From positions 3,162,001 through 3,226,000 of the forward strand of contig NZ_CP091036.1 of NCBI RefSeq assembly GCF_021535135.1: a stretch of 64,000 nucleotides of DNA, read 5' to 3'. Origin of the DNA: Antarcticibacterium sp. 1MA-6-2. GTDB lineage: Bacteria > Bacteroidota > Bacteroidia > Flavobacteriales > Flavobacteriaceae. Shown here one piece after another: positions 41,935-50,756 of the stretch. Position 1 is the first letter of the stretch, and each line of letters begins with the position of its first letter. The notes below the pieces were generated by a model. That model saw only the letters and a list, made by a program, of their open reading frames with translations. It ran no database searches and had not been told where the DNA came from. Both the position numbers and the translations under genes were made by a program.

Positions 41935-42231
41935 TTAAACCTCCAGAACCGAATTCTCGGCGCAGGCAAAGTCATTCCATTTTTGGGAATCTGCTTCAGG
42001 TTCATTCACGTAATTCCCGTCTATAAGATATTTGAATTCGTAAGTATTCTTCGCAGGAACGGAAACTGTTCCCTTAAAAATACCCGCTTTTGATTTTTTA
42101 AGCACGGTCTTCTTTGGATCCCACTCGTTAAAATCTCCTACCACACTTACACTTTCTGCATCCTTCGCAGGAACAGTAAAGGTTACCTTGCAAACGGGTT
42201 TCGACTTTAGATTTTGTTTTGTAATTGCCAT
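41935..42231 (-). CDS. Isoamylase early-set (glycogen-binding CBM48-like) domain protein
   Basis: 98-residue protein consisting almost only of an isoamylase N-terminal early-set domain: VTFTVPAKDAESVSVVGDFNEWDPKKTVLKK and TYEFKYLIDGNYVNEPEAD, the Trp/Tyr pattern of AMPK-beta/CBM48 glycogen-binding modules. There is no catalytic domain. It probably targets or senses glycogen. Gene intact; a palindrome with GTTTAGA half-sites lies about 130 bases upstream. Confidence 0.88.
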   Translation of the reverse strand: MAITKQNLKSKPVCKVTFTVPAKDAESVSVVGDFNEWDPKKTVLKKSKAGIFKGTVSVPAKNTYEFKYLIDGNYVNEPEADSQKWNDFACAENSVLEV

Positions 42232-42362
42232 AATTTCCTGATTTAATTCATCGCAAGAAAAAAATTAATTACCTCATTTCCAATAGAGAACCAGCCTCAG
42301 TCCCCATATTTAACAGTTAAGCTGAGTTGCAATCGATGTAGTTGAAAACTTTGTTGAATTAC

Positions 42363-42381
42363 GTTTAGAAATCTTCTAAAC
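42363..42381. promoter_or_regulatory. Palindromic operator candidate
   Basis: GTTTAGAA and TTCTAAAC with a three-base spacer form a 19-bp perfect palindrome, about 130 bases upstream of the isoamylase-domain gene start and 120 bases before tRNA-Leu. It shares its half-site with the palindrome at 37174-37198. Confidence 0.4.
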
Positions 42382-42502
42382 AATTTAATTACTGAAGTAG
42401 ACATCGGGAAGAGACGTTTTAGAACACCTGGTATGGAAGAAAATTAAAATCGGAAGTTATTGGGTATGAAATAATAATTTTTGCTAATTTTGCGCCCTAC
42501 TT

Positions 42503-42584
42503 GCTCGAGTGGCGGAATTGGTAGACGCGCCGGATTCAAAATCCGGTTCTTTCGGGAGTGCGGGTTCGATTCCCGCCTCGAGTA
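42503..42584 (+). tRNA. tRNA-Leu (anticodon CAA)
   Basis: 82-base cloverleaf. Acceptor stem GCTCGAG pairs with CTCGAGT followed by discriminator A. The D-arm contains TGGCGGAATTGGTAGACGC, the anticodon stem CCGGA/TCCGG encloses TTCAAAA, and the T-arm GCGGGTTCGATTCCCGC is canonical. A variable arm (TTCTTTCGGGAGT) identifies a class II tRNA. CCA is not encoded. A terminator follows. The 3' end serves as an integration site. Confidence 0.95.
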
Positions 42585-42650
42585 CTTTTAAGGCTTCAGA
42601 TTGAACTAAAACCCTGTAAATATTACTATTTACGGGGTTTTTCATTTTCT
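42572..42650. repeat. attL: tRNA-Leu 3' end and terminator, repeated at 62.62 kb
   Basis: The 3' end of tRNA-Leu and its terminator (AAACCC...GGGGTTTTT) form the left member of an imperfect direct repeat. The identical core is CTCGAGTACTTTTAA up to one C, followed by a second identical block ACTAAAACCCTGTAAA. The partner is at 62619-62695. The integrase gene begins 240 bases to the right. This is the classic arrangement of an element integrated at a tRNA gene. Confidence 0.7.
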
Positions 42651-42822
42651 ATGATATCAAATAATATCAAAAAATACCATATAAAAGGTGTCTAATTCGG
42701 TGGCACTTTAAGATACACCTTAGGTGCGCCCGAATACTCTCTAAAGCACTGTTAAATAAGCTTTTATGCGTTTGATCTTAATTTTTTTTCAGATACTTTT
42801 ATTGTAGAAAAATTACAAAAAG

Positions 42823-44044
42823 ATGCAAGATTTATTATCCGTTCTCTTCTATGTGAGAAAAAGTAAAGAACAAGATGCTATACACGCAACTGTATATTTA
42901 AGAATTACTTATAACGGCCAACGGTCAGAAACCAGCACTATGCGTAGAGTTCCAATAGCTAAATGGAATGCAAAAGCAAATAAAGTGGGAGGATCTTCTA
43001 TTGAAGCACGGCAGGTAAACCGTCACCTGGATATTATTAAGAACAATGTATATGACAGTTATCAAAGGTTGCTGGAGAAAAAAGAAGCAATAACTGCGGG
43101 AAAAATTCGTGATGAGTATTTGGGCAAAAGCGATTCCGAGAGGAATATAATTCAACTTTTCGAGGAGCATAATTTGAGGATGAAAAAATTAGTTGGAAAA
43201 GAATTTTCTTTTCGCACACTCCAGAGGTACAACACAACAAAAAAACATCTGACAGCTTTTATTCTTAGTTCCTATAAGAAAAAGGATTATCCGGTTGAGG
43301 ATATTGACACCCAATTTATTAATGCCTTTATCTACTATCTCAAAACAGAGCTGGATCTTACCCATAATTCTGCATTAAAATATTTAGCCTACCTGAAGAA
43401 GATTGTTCGGGTTGCTTTTGCCAATGGGTGGATGGAGAAAGATCCCTTTTATAATTTTAAATTAAAGAACCAGTCTATTGACAGGGATTTCCTAACAAAG
43501 GAAGAGATTGTAAAAATAATGGAGCAGGATTTTTCTATCCCAAGATTAGAACATGTAAGGGATGTTTTTGTCTTCTCGTGTTTCACGGGATTAGCCTATT
43601 CTGATGTTGAAAAACTTTCAGAAGATGATGTAATAAAAGGGATTGATGGAAATTTGTGGATTAAGATTAAAAGGACCAAGACCAAATCCCTTAGTAGTAT
43701 TCCCGTACTTCCTGTTGCACAAAGTTTAATTGAGAAATACCAGGAAGTAAAATTTCCTAAAGGAAAATTGTTGCTTAGTTTATACCAATCAAAGAGTCAA
43801 TAGTTACTTAAAGGAAATAGCAGACCGTTGCGAGATTAAAAAGAACTTAACCTTCCATATGGCCCGTCATACTTTTGCGACGACTGTCACCCTCTCAAAT
43901 GGTGTCCCTATTGAATCGGTAAGTAAAATGCTGGGCCACCAGTCTATTAAAATAACTCAGCATTATGCAAAAGTTCTGGATAAGAAATTAAGTGAGGATA
44001 TGGAGATACTGAGAAAGAGAATAGAATTGAATGGGGACAGGTAA
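42823..44044 (+). CDS. Tyrosine recombinase, Bacteroidetes integrase type (frameshifted)
   Basis: About 406-residue integrase with an N-terminal arm-binding domain (LSVLFYVRKSKEQDAIHATVYLRITYNGQR), a SAM-like core-binding domain, and a catalytic domain. The box-I region reads CFTGLAYSDVEKL, where the usual first catalytic Arg is replaced by Ala, as in many Bacteroidetes integrases. His-x-x-Arg appears as HMARHTFAT and the terminal His/Tyr as LGHQSIKITQHYAKV. The frame breaks near 43776 (KGKLLL...VYTNQRVNSYLKE); a TTAG there replaces a TGG-like sequence. It lies just inside tRNA-Leu and probably integrates the island. Confidence 0.87.
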
Positions 44045-44141
44045 ATTCCAGATAAAGATTCCGGGATATAATGGAATTGAAATCTTTTAATTATTGGTTT
44101 GAAAAATTTAAAAATTAGTTAAAGATCTCAACACACCTAAA

Positions 44142-44849
44142 TCAAATTTTCCGAATCCTTTCTGTGTCTTTTGAAAGTTTAACTATTCTGTTTGGTTTAT
44201 GTGTGCTGGAGTTTTCTAAACGAGCTTCTATATCTTCTTTGGTGAAAGCATGGTTTAGAAGACTCTTAATCTCATTATCAGTTAGAGTGGGATTAAGCCA
44301 ATCTGCTTCATAATCAGGATCTAAAATCACTGGTACTGTTTTTCTCTGAAAAAGAGGATGATTAAAATTCCTTTTGAATTTTGTAGTAATAATCATAGCG
44401 TATCCATGGTTGTCATCGTAAATGTCATAGATCCCTGCCACTGCAAACAATTTTTGCCCATTGAGTTGAAACCTATAAAAGCCTGAGGAATTCTGTAAAA
44501 AATTGGTTTTAAATGTTAACTCAAAAAAGCTATCGGCGAGGATTAAACATCTTCTTTCTCTTACCAGTTTGGCGTATCTCTCCCAATTAAATGCTGAATC
44601 AGCATTAATATTCAAAATTCTATATTTCCTGGTATTAGAGTTACTATGTTCTTTTCCCCAGGAGGGGCTAATTCCCATTTTCATAGGATAAATTTGAGAT
44701 GGGTTTTCACAAGATATACAGTATAGATTACTGTCATAAATACTGGAGCCAGGCTTGAACGGTAAAATATTTGATCCCGGCTTAATAGAAGCAAAATAAG
44801 CTTTCTCAAATTCTTTTTTCTCTTTTTCAAGTGATAGTCCGTAACACAT
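44142..44849 (-). CDS. SRAP (SOS response-associated peptidase, YedK/HMCES) family protein
   Basis: About 235 aa. Proteins of this family crosslink to abasic sites in single-stranded DNA through a Cys exposed after removal of Met1. The open frame starts nine codons upstream at 44876, but ATG 44849 gives Met-Cys-Tyr-Gly, the expected mature N-terminus. Other conserved parts are NINADSAFNWERYAKLVRERRCLILADSFFE (with the catalytic Glu near the end), FAVAGIYD, MIITTKFKRNF and HPLFQRKTVPVILDPDYEADWLN. Gene intact. It lies right after the integrase in the island and may protect single-stranded DNA. Confidence 0.85.
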   Translation of the reverse strand: MCYGLSLEKEKKEFEKAYFASIKPGSNILPFKPGSSIYDSNLYCISCENPSQIYPMKMGISPSWGKEHSNSNTRKYRILNINADSAFNWERYAKLVRERRCLILADSFFELTFKTNFLQNSSGFYRFQLNGQKLFAVAGIYDIYDDNHGYAMIITTKFKRNFNHPLFQRKTVPVILDPDYEADWLNPTLTDNEIKSLLNHAFTKEDIEARLENSSTHKPNRIVKLSKDTERIRKI

Positions 44850-44876
44850 CCCCGTTTTTTCAAAAATTTTAGCCAT

Positions 44877-45284
44877 ATAAATTTAGCTCCAACTTTTCTA
44901 GAGCTAAAATTTTTTTGTAAGAATACAATTACAAATAATAAAATTTGAAGTAGTAAGGTTTACAATTCTTAACAAATTCCTAAAATTTTGATTTTTCGAT
45001 TATAACCGTTTCTGATATTTAGGAGGTGAGTGTTATTCATTAATATAGTTAGGTTATCTTATCAAAGGTTACTTGAAGCCATGTTTAAACAAAAATTTTA
45101 TTAAAATGTGTTTTGGTAATTTTAAGGTAATGAAGAATTACTGGTTTGTCTAAAGTATGGTTTGGATAGAGTTTTGCTCCCCAATGTGCTGCCCAGACCG
45201 CAACAAGTACATTAAAGCCACAACCACATGCTCATATCATCTTAATGTTAAGATTCCAATGAGATAAGCAGATTATTAATATTA
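44877..45284. other. Intergenic region
   Basis: About 400 AT-rich bases without a credible gene or strong repeat between the SRAP gene and the histidine kinase. Confidence 0.4.
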
Positions 45285-46420
45285 CTACTGAAAATTAAGC
45301 ATAGCCCTCCTTTTTCCGGGTTTGTTAGAATGTTTAGGTAGAATAACTGAAAAAGTTGTTCCTTTTTCTTCATCGCTTTCCAGTTCTACATGACCGCCAT
45401 GAGCTTCGGCTGCCATTTTTACAAAAGTGAGACCTATTCCCCAGCTTTGCAGTTCACTTCCTGATTCACAGTCCAGACGGTTTAGAAAATTAAAAATTTC
45501 TTCTCTGTTCTCAGGACTTATGGGATTTCCGAAGTTATGAACTTGTAATATTACTTTTTCATTATCATTTTTAATGCTTACTGTTATCGGCTTGTCAGAC
45601 GCACCATATTTTACCGCATTTGTTATAAGGTTTTCTAATAATCTTCTAACGGCAGTCGAGGCAAAGACACCTAATATTTCTTTTTCCTTACTCTCAAATA
45701 CGAATTTATTTGCGAAGTTTTCAGTTGCTTCACTAAAAACCAGTTTTGCATCCTTTACAATATCACCTTCAGAAAATACCAGAGAAATTCCTTCTCCCGA
45801 TTTTACAGTAATGGAGTCAAGTAGGTTTTCAACTAAATGGATAGCCTTTTCAGGCTTTTAGCTGCCATGCCAATAATTATATTTACCTGCTCCTCTCCGT
45901 CTTTATAATCCACTGCGCTAAGTCCTATAAGTGCAGTAGAAAGAGGATTGCGAATATCATGGGCCAAAGTACCAATTAGTTTTTCCCGCATATCCTGGAG
46001 AGAGGCACTAAAGGATTTTGCAGAATAAGACATGGATTTTTCAATTACCAAAGAAAGTACTATTCCCACCTCTTCATTGTAGGCATTGTAGTTTTTAAGG
46101 GTAATAATAAGAGTTTTATGAAGAATAATTTGTTCTTCTATAATTCTTTTCTCATTATAATTTGCAGAAGTTGCACGGTGACGCCCGTGATCAATGTTTT
46201 CCTCTTTGATTTTATCCAGATTAATGTCGTTCAAAAGATTCTTCTTTTCATATGATTGCTCCAGGACCTGAGCGACGTCATCCAGTATACGCGGAACGAT
46301 ATTTAAAAGAACCAGATGCTCTGTATCCCTGATTTTGGGAATTTCCTTCCTAACTGTTTCCTCCCAGAGATGCATTATCCCCTCTTTATTTTCCCTTATA
46401 ACCAAAGCAGCTGCTTTCAT
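45285..46420 (-). CDS. Sensor histidine kinase with RsbRD-like N-terminal domain (frameshifted)
   Basis: About 378 aa and soluble. The N-terminal 130 residues form a helical sensor (LWEETVRKEIPKIRDTE) like the RsbRD domain. The dimerisation domain contains the phospho-acceptor in GTLAHDIRNPLSTALIG. The ATPase domain has the N box (RRLLENLITNAVKYG), G1 and G2 boxes (LQSWGIGLTFVKMAAEAHGG) and ends with SVILPKHSN. The frame breaks near 45832 after LKRLSI, where one T is missing and a TAG appears; the repaired frame continues LVENLLDSITV. No response regulator gene is adjacent; it may act on the neighbouring regulator. Confidence 0.82.
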
Positions 46421-47377
46421 TCCTTTTTTATTTTAAATTAAGGCTAAGCATTGAGAAAATCCAGTTTATAATTAAAAATTGATTTTTATAATTAAAGGGA
46501 GATGAAATATTTACATCCATAAAAGCTATACGTGAAGGCCCCTACAAAGGCTTTGTTTCATTTATAATGAACGATTGTAAAACGCCGTCTCACAAGGAAA
46601 ATATTCCTTATATCAAAGTTAAAGTGAAAAATCCCAAGGTTAAAATCTCTTCTTAAGGTATTTTGAATTCGCATTTTTAAAGAGAATAGATTTTTTTAAG
46701 AATAGCACTGGAAGTTTTTTAAAATCGAATCATTAGAAATTAATAATTTTTTGTAAGTGGTACGGTTCTAATTTTTGAATTAAAAGGCTATAGTTTTAAT
46801 GTTAAACTGGATATGGCGACGAAGAGTGCAGAAGAAAAGATAAAAAAAGAGAAGTCCTATTTTAATTGTGGTACACTGTTTTCTCTACTATTCCTTATAG
46901 TAGCTGTACTAGTCTTTTTCCTCGGGTTCTAACACAAGTTTTTTATAATTAAATTATCTCCAGGAAGTTCTGAAGAAAAAAACGCGGATAAGGAAATTAA
47001 AAACGAATATATAATCTCCTGCAGGAGACCGTACAGCTTTTTTAACAAAAATAAAAAATGCGCGGCAATTAAACTATATGATGGACCTGTTCGGGATCGT
47101 TAAATAGTTGACACGCTAGCTTACTTCAGAATTAATATTTTCTTTATATTTTCAATTTTTACGGGTGTTTTAAATGAAAAGAGGTAAAATAGTGTCAAAT
47201 AACTAATAACGGTAAACCCTGCTTATAGGCAATACTTCTATTTGTCAATATACTTCAAACCCAACAGTATCACTTTTTTATTAAGATCTTTGGGTATAGA
47301 ACTTTACTACAATTCCCTTATAAGATTTTGAAATTGTTTTGAAGAGAAGTTTTTAAAAACTATATTAAAAATTAGTC
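46421..47377. other. Long intergenic region with small open frames
   Basis: About 950 AT-rich bases between the histidine kinase and the regulator. A 39-codon frame (46813-46932, listed separately) and a 29-codon frame at 46567-46656 (MNDCKTPSHKEN...) are the only candidates; the latter has no support. Nothing else recognisable is present. Confidence 0.35.
46813..46932 (+). CDS. Possible small membrane protein (39 aa)
   Basis: Short frame MATKSAEEKIKKEKSYF followed by a single hydrophobic helix (CGTLFSLLFLIVAVLVFFLGF) and stop. The charged N-terminus and clean helix are those of a genuine small membrane protein, but size and isolation leave it uncertain. Confidence 0.35.
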   Translation: MATKSAEEKIKKEKSYFNCGTLFSLLFLIVAVLVFFLGF

Positions 47378-47980
47378 CTAATTGGTCACACTTCGGTCCA
47401 GTATTTTCTTCTCCAGAAAATCATCAAAAGATACGTCTTCCGGAATATCTAGTTTTTTTCTTAATCGATGACGTGCAACTTTGACGGAACTTAGCGAAAT
47501 ACCGAAAAGAGTAGCAATGTGTTGAGAAGAAAAATTAAGTTTTATTAGAGCACAAAGCTTAATATCTCTATCGCTTAATTTCGAACATGAAATTTTTAAA
47601 TCTTCGATGAAGGTGGGGTGTACCTGTCCAAATAAATGGTAAAAAGCTTCCCAATCTTTATCCAGGCTTAAGCTGTCATCTATATTCTCTATTATTTCTT
47701 TCAGGTTGTTCTTAAGGTTAGGATCTCTGTTTATCTCTTTTTTGAGAGCTTCCTTAATTATGGCTAATAAGTTATTTTTGTGGACATTCCGAAGTGTGTT
47801 ATTGGTTAATTCTTCTTTTCTATAAATAAGTTCACTTAGAAGATTTCTTTGCTTTAACTTTTCATTTTCATTTTCTGCTTTTAAAAGATCCATATTTTTT
47901 TTAAAAATTCTGTCTTTCTGAAGTTTAACCTCTACAGTCTTAATATCAATTAGATTCTGTAATTTTTTATTCTGTGTTTT
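47378..47980 (-). CDS. LuxR-type HTH output part of a split sensor/regulator
   Basis: From the ATG at 47893 this encodes 171 aa: a coiled coil (LLKAENENEKLKQRNLLSELIYRKEEL) and a C-terminal LuxR-type helix-turn-helix (LSDRDIKLCALIKLNFSSQHIATLFGISLSSVKVARHRLRKKL). It is in the same frame as the upstream sensor gene. The 29 codons between 47980 and 47894 are open and continue the coiled coil (KTQNKKLQNLIDIKTVEVKLQ). It is therefore probably the C-terminus of one protein interrupted by a TAA at 47981-47983. It would control the adjacent utilisation locus. Confidence 0.75.
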   Translation of the reverse strand, partial: KTQNKKLQNLIDIKTVEVKLQKDRIFKKNMDLLKAENENEKLKQRNLLSELIYRKEELTNNTLRNVHKNNLLAIIKEALKKEINRDPNLKNNLKEIIENIDDSLSLDKDWEAFYHLFGQVHPTFIEDLKISCSKLSDRDIKLCALIKLNFSSQHIATLFGISLSSVKVARHRLRKKLDIPEDVSFDDFLEKKILDRSVTN

Positions 47981-50473
47981 TTAATAATTGCTCCTCCATT
48001 TAATGAAAAAAAGTATGGCTGAAATCAACAAAAGAAATCCCAATATTTGAATCTCTGTTTTTTGCCAAAATGAAGGTAGAACCATGAAATCCAGTGAAGC
48101 GATATATGGACTCCATTTTCCCAATTCATTTGCTACTCTAACTTCAAGAGTATATTCATTGGGAGGAAGATTTGAAAATGAAAGCGATTGTTGCAGACCA
48201 ATGTTATGCCATTCCTCACTGAGGCCTTTTAAGCGGTAGGCATAATTGTTTTTCTCGGGATTCCAAAAATTAGAACTTCCAAAAAAGACCAACATCGATT
48301 TATCATCCGGTTCAATAGAAATCTTTCTTGTATTCTCTCCTCGATTGTTTAAATCCCCGAAGGCAATTTCCTTCACTCCTCCCTTTCTTAGTACCTGAGT
48401 ACTACTAAAAAAGGGTCTTGGAGCAATAGTATCGGTCTTTAGCTCTTCAGGTCTAAAATGAAAAAGACCTTTTTCTCCAGCGAAAAACATTCTACCATTC
48501 TTACTAATACTTACGGAACTTCCATTAAAAGGCGGCACTCCTTCCTTGTTACCATAATTTGTAATACCCTCTGCTCCAACTCTACTAAGTCCTAAATTCG
48601 TGCTTAACCAGATATTCTCTGAGTGGTCCATTAAAACACCCTGCACAATATTTCCTGCCAGACCATCCTCTTTATTAATTCTGTGGAATTTCTCTGTGCT
48701 TCTGAAAAAACGGTTAGCACCAAAGCCATAGGTTCCTACCCAAACAGATAAATCGGGACCCTCACTTATGGATAAAATATGGTTACTGCTTAAAGTGGAG
48801 TTATCATCTTTAACAGAGAAAAAGGTTTGAAAGCTTTCCTGATTATGGGGAAATACATTTAATCCATTGATGGTACCTACCCACATATCTCCCTTAGCAT
48901 CTCTATAGATGCTGGTCACTACATTGTTACTTAGACCTTCCCCGGACTGAGTGTTAAGATCGTTTACAATATCCAGGGAGGGGTTATATATTCTTATTCC
49001 AGTATCTGAACCTACCCAAACAATTCCATTTTCTTGCTCCTCGATTGCTAAAACTCCATTCAAATCCCTACTCCCGGGAACCTCAAGAAATTTTTCCTTT
49101 TTAAGATCATATACATTAATTCCTTCGTATAATGTTCCTATCCATAACCTTTGAAAAGAATCTTCCATTATGGAAAGAACTATTTTTCCACTATACCCGG
49201 TAGGATGATCTGTATCGTTAATTAATGAAATTTTACCTGTCGCGGGATTGTACTTTCTCAAACCATCCCTTCCGGCACTAATCCAAAAATTGCCCCTGCT
49301 ATCTTCAAAAATTCTTGAACCTTGTCTATCCGCGTTAAAAGACAATTTTTCAGGTGGAATATTTTGTATACTCAGATTATTTTTAAAATAGGTAATGCCG
49401 CCATGTACTGTACCTAACCATATAATATTATGGAGGCCCTGAGTTATGGAAAGAATAGAATTATCAGATAGGGAAGCTTCCGTGCCTCCTCTACGTTTAA
49501 AATATATAAACTCATCTCTTTCCGCACGATATAAATTTAACCCGCCACCGTCGGTTCCCATCCAAACATTATTATTAGAATCAACTAATAAGCACAGAAC
49601 AATATTGTTGTTAATACTATTGCCGAGGTGCTTCCCCCTTTGGATATAATGAACGGCATCACCGGAATCCAGCATAAATTTGAACACCCCGTTATCATTA
49701 GTGGCTATCCACATTTGATTTGTGGTGTCAAGGGCTATGTCATTTATATGAGATCCCAAAAATGAATTTTCAAATTCAGTTTTAATAAATTTTTCTCCAG
49801 TGGCATCAAACAGGCGTATATCTCCTACGTTGCTCCCCAACCATAAATACCCTTGATTATCTTCTTCAATAGCTGTAATTAGAGCCCAGGAAGCCAGGTT
49901 CACCGGATTTGAACGAATATTGTAAATTTTTTGATTTTTCTCCAGGCCAGGTATAAAGAAAGCTAATTGTCCAATCCTGTTACTGAACCATATTTTTCCA
50001 TTACTGGCTTGAAAAACTTCAACTATGTTAGAATGTAGTACAGAATCAAAGTCTTGATTCCCGGTAGTAAAAATTTCAAAGAGATCAGTTCTTCCATTGT
50101 AAAAAAATAAGCCTTTGCTGGTCCCGACCCAAAGTGTGCCCTCTTTATCTAAAAAAATCTTTTCTACCCTTGGTTCACCTGGTAAAGGATAAGATATAGC
50201 TTCTCTTCCATCATACCTATTGATACCAAAACGTGTGCCCACCCATAAAAGACCCTGCTTATCCTGTATTACAGTAGAAATTCGATTATCAGGTAAGCCG
50301 TTCTCGGCTGTAAAATTTTGAAAATAAGGAATAGGATCTTGACCCAAAGCACTATGAGGTATGAAAACAAAAAGAAATAGTTTACCTATAATTAAGATTA
50401 GGTTTGACTTCGTTTTAATGATCCTTGTATTCTTCTCTAACAATTTGACTCTTTGCTTTGTCCTGATTATCAA
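47981..50473 (-). CDS. Two-component-type propeller sensor (reg_prop / Y_Y_Y), separated from its HTH by an in-frame TAA
   Basis: 830 residues. After a signal sequence come about fourteen propeller repeats with the motif (D/G)xxGxLWVGT (for example KQGLLWVGTRFGINRYDG, DNQGYLWLGSN, SENIWLSTNLG), a Y_Y_Y Ig-like domain (NNYAYRLKGLSEEWHNIG...LPPNEYTLEVRVANELGKW) and one transmembrane helix (ILGFLLLISAILFFIKW). This is the periplasmic sensing part of Bacteroidetes glycan sensors. It has no kinase domain; in this subfamily a cytosolic coiled coil and LuxR-type HTH follow, which here lie directly downstream in frame. It is divergent from susC, so it is likely the locus regulator. Confidence 0.85.
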   Translation of the reverse strand: MIIRTKQRVKLLEKNTRIIKTKSNLILIIGKLFLFVFIPHSALGQDPIPYFQNFTAENGLPDNRISTVIQDKQGLLWVGTRFGINRYDGREAISYPLPGEPRVEKIFLDKEGTLWVGTSKGLFFYNGRTDLFEIFTTGNQDFDSVLHSNIVEVFQASNGKIWFSNRIGQLAFFIPGLEKNQKIYNIRSNPVNLASWALITAIEEDNQGYLWLGSNVGDIRLFDATGEKFIKTEFENSFLGSHINDIALDTTNQMWIATNDNGVFKFMLDSGDAVHYIQRGKHLGNSINNNIVLCLLVDSNNNVWMGTDGGGLNLYRAERDEFIYFKRRGGTEASLSDNSILSITQGLHNIIWLGTVHGGITYFKNNLSIQNIPPEKLSFNADRQGSRIFEDSRGNFWISAGRDGLRKYNPATGKISLINDTDHPTGYSGKIVLSIMEDSFQRLWIGTLYEGINVYDLKKEKFLEVPGSRDLNGVLAIEEQENGIVWVGSDTGIRIYNPSLDIVNDLNTQSGEGLSNNVVTSIYRDAKGDMWVGTINGLNVFPHNQESFQTFFSVKDDNSTLSSNHILSISEGPDLSVWVGTYGFGANRFFRSTEKFHRINKEDGLAGNIVQGVLMDHSENIWLSTNLGLSRVGAEGITNYGNKEGVPPFNGSSVSISKNGRMFFAGEKGLFHFRPEELKTDTIAPRPFFSSTQVLRKGGVKEIAFGDLNNRGENTRKISIEPDDKSMLVFFGSSNFWNPEKNNYAYRLKGLSEEWHNIGLQQSLSFSNLPPNEYTLEVRVANELGKWSPYIASLDFMVLPSFWQKTEIQILGFLLLISAILFFIKWRSNY

Positions 50474-50489
50474 TCCATCCGTTTTACGA

Positions 50490-50548
50490 ATGTAACCTAA
50501 ATGTATATAGGATGTAACCTTAATGTATATAGGATGTAACCTTAATGT
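50490..50548. promoter_or_regulatory. 22-bp direct repeats in the regulator-susC intergenic region
   Basis: ATGTAACCTTAATGTATATA followed by GG occurs 2.7 times in direct tandem (50490, 50512, 50534) between the divergent regulator and susC starts. A related ATGTATATAG lies at about 50642. The TATATAGGA core also appears in the inverted repeat at 55952-56000. The spacing of about two helical turns suggests cooperative binding by the HTH regulator. Confidence 0.5.
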
Positions 50549-50756
50549 TATTAGTAATAATTAATAAAAATATAACATTTGATTTAGCTTGCAATCAATT
50601 TAATACCAAATTTTCTAAGATTTCGCGTCTTAAATAGAAGAATGTATATAGAACGTACTGAAGTGTAGGTAACCCTTTTTGTTCTCTTCAAAAAAGAAGA
50701 GGAATTAAACACTGTTGCTTTAAAGATTTTATTAACTGTTAAAACAAATTCACAAA

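Noticed and set aside
42823..44044. Integrase plus SRAP as a self-transmissible conjugative transposon
   Set aside because: No relaxase, coupling protein or type IV secretion genes are found between the att repeats.
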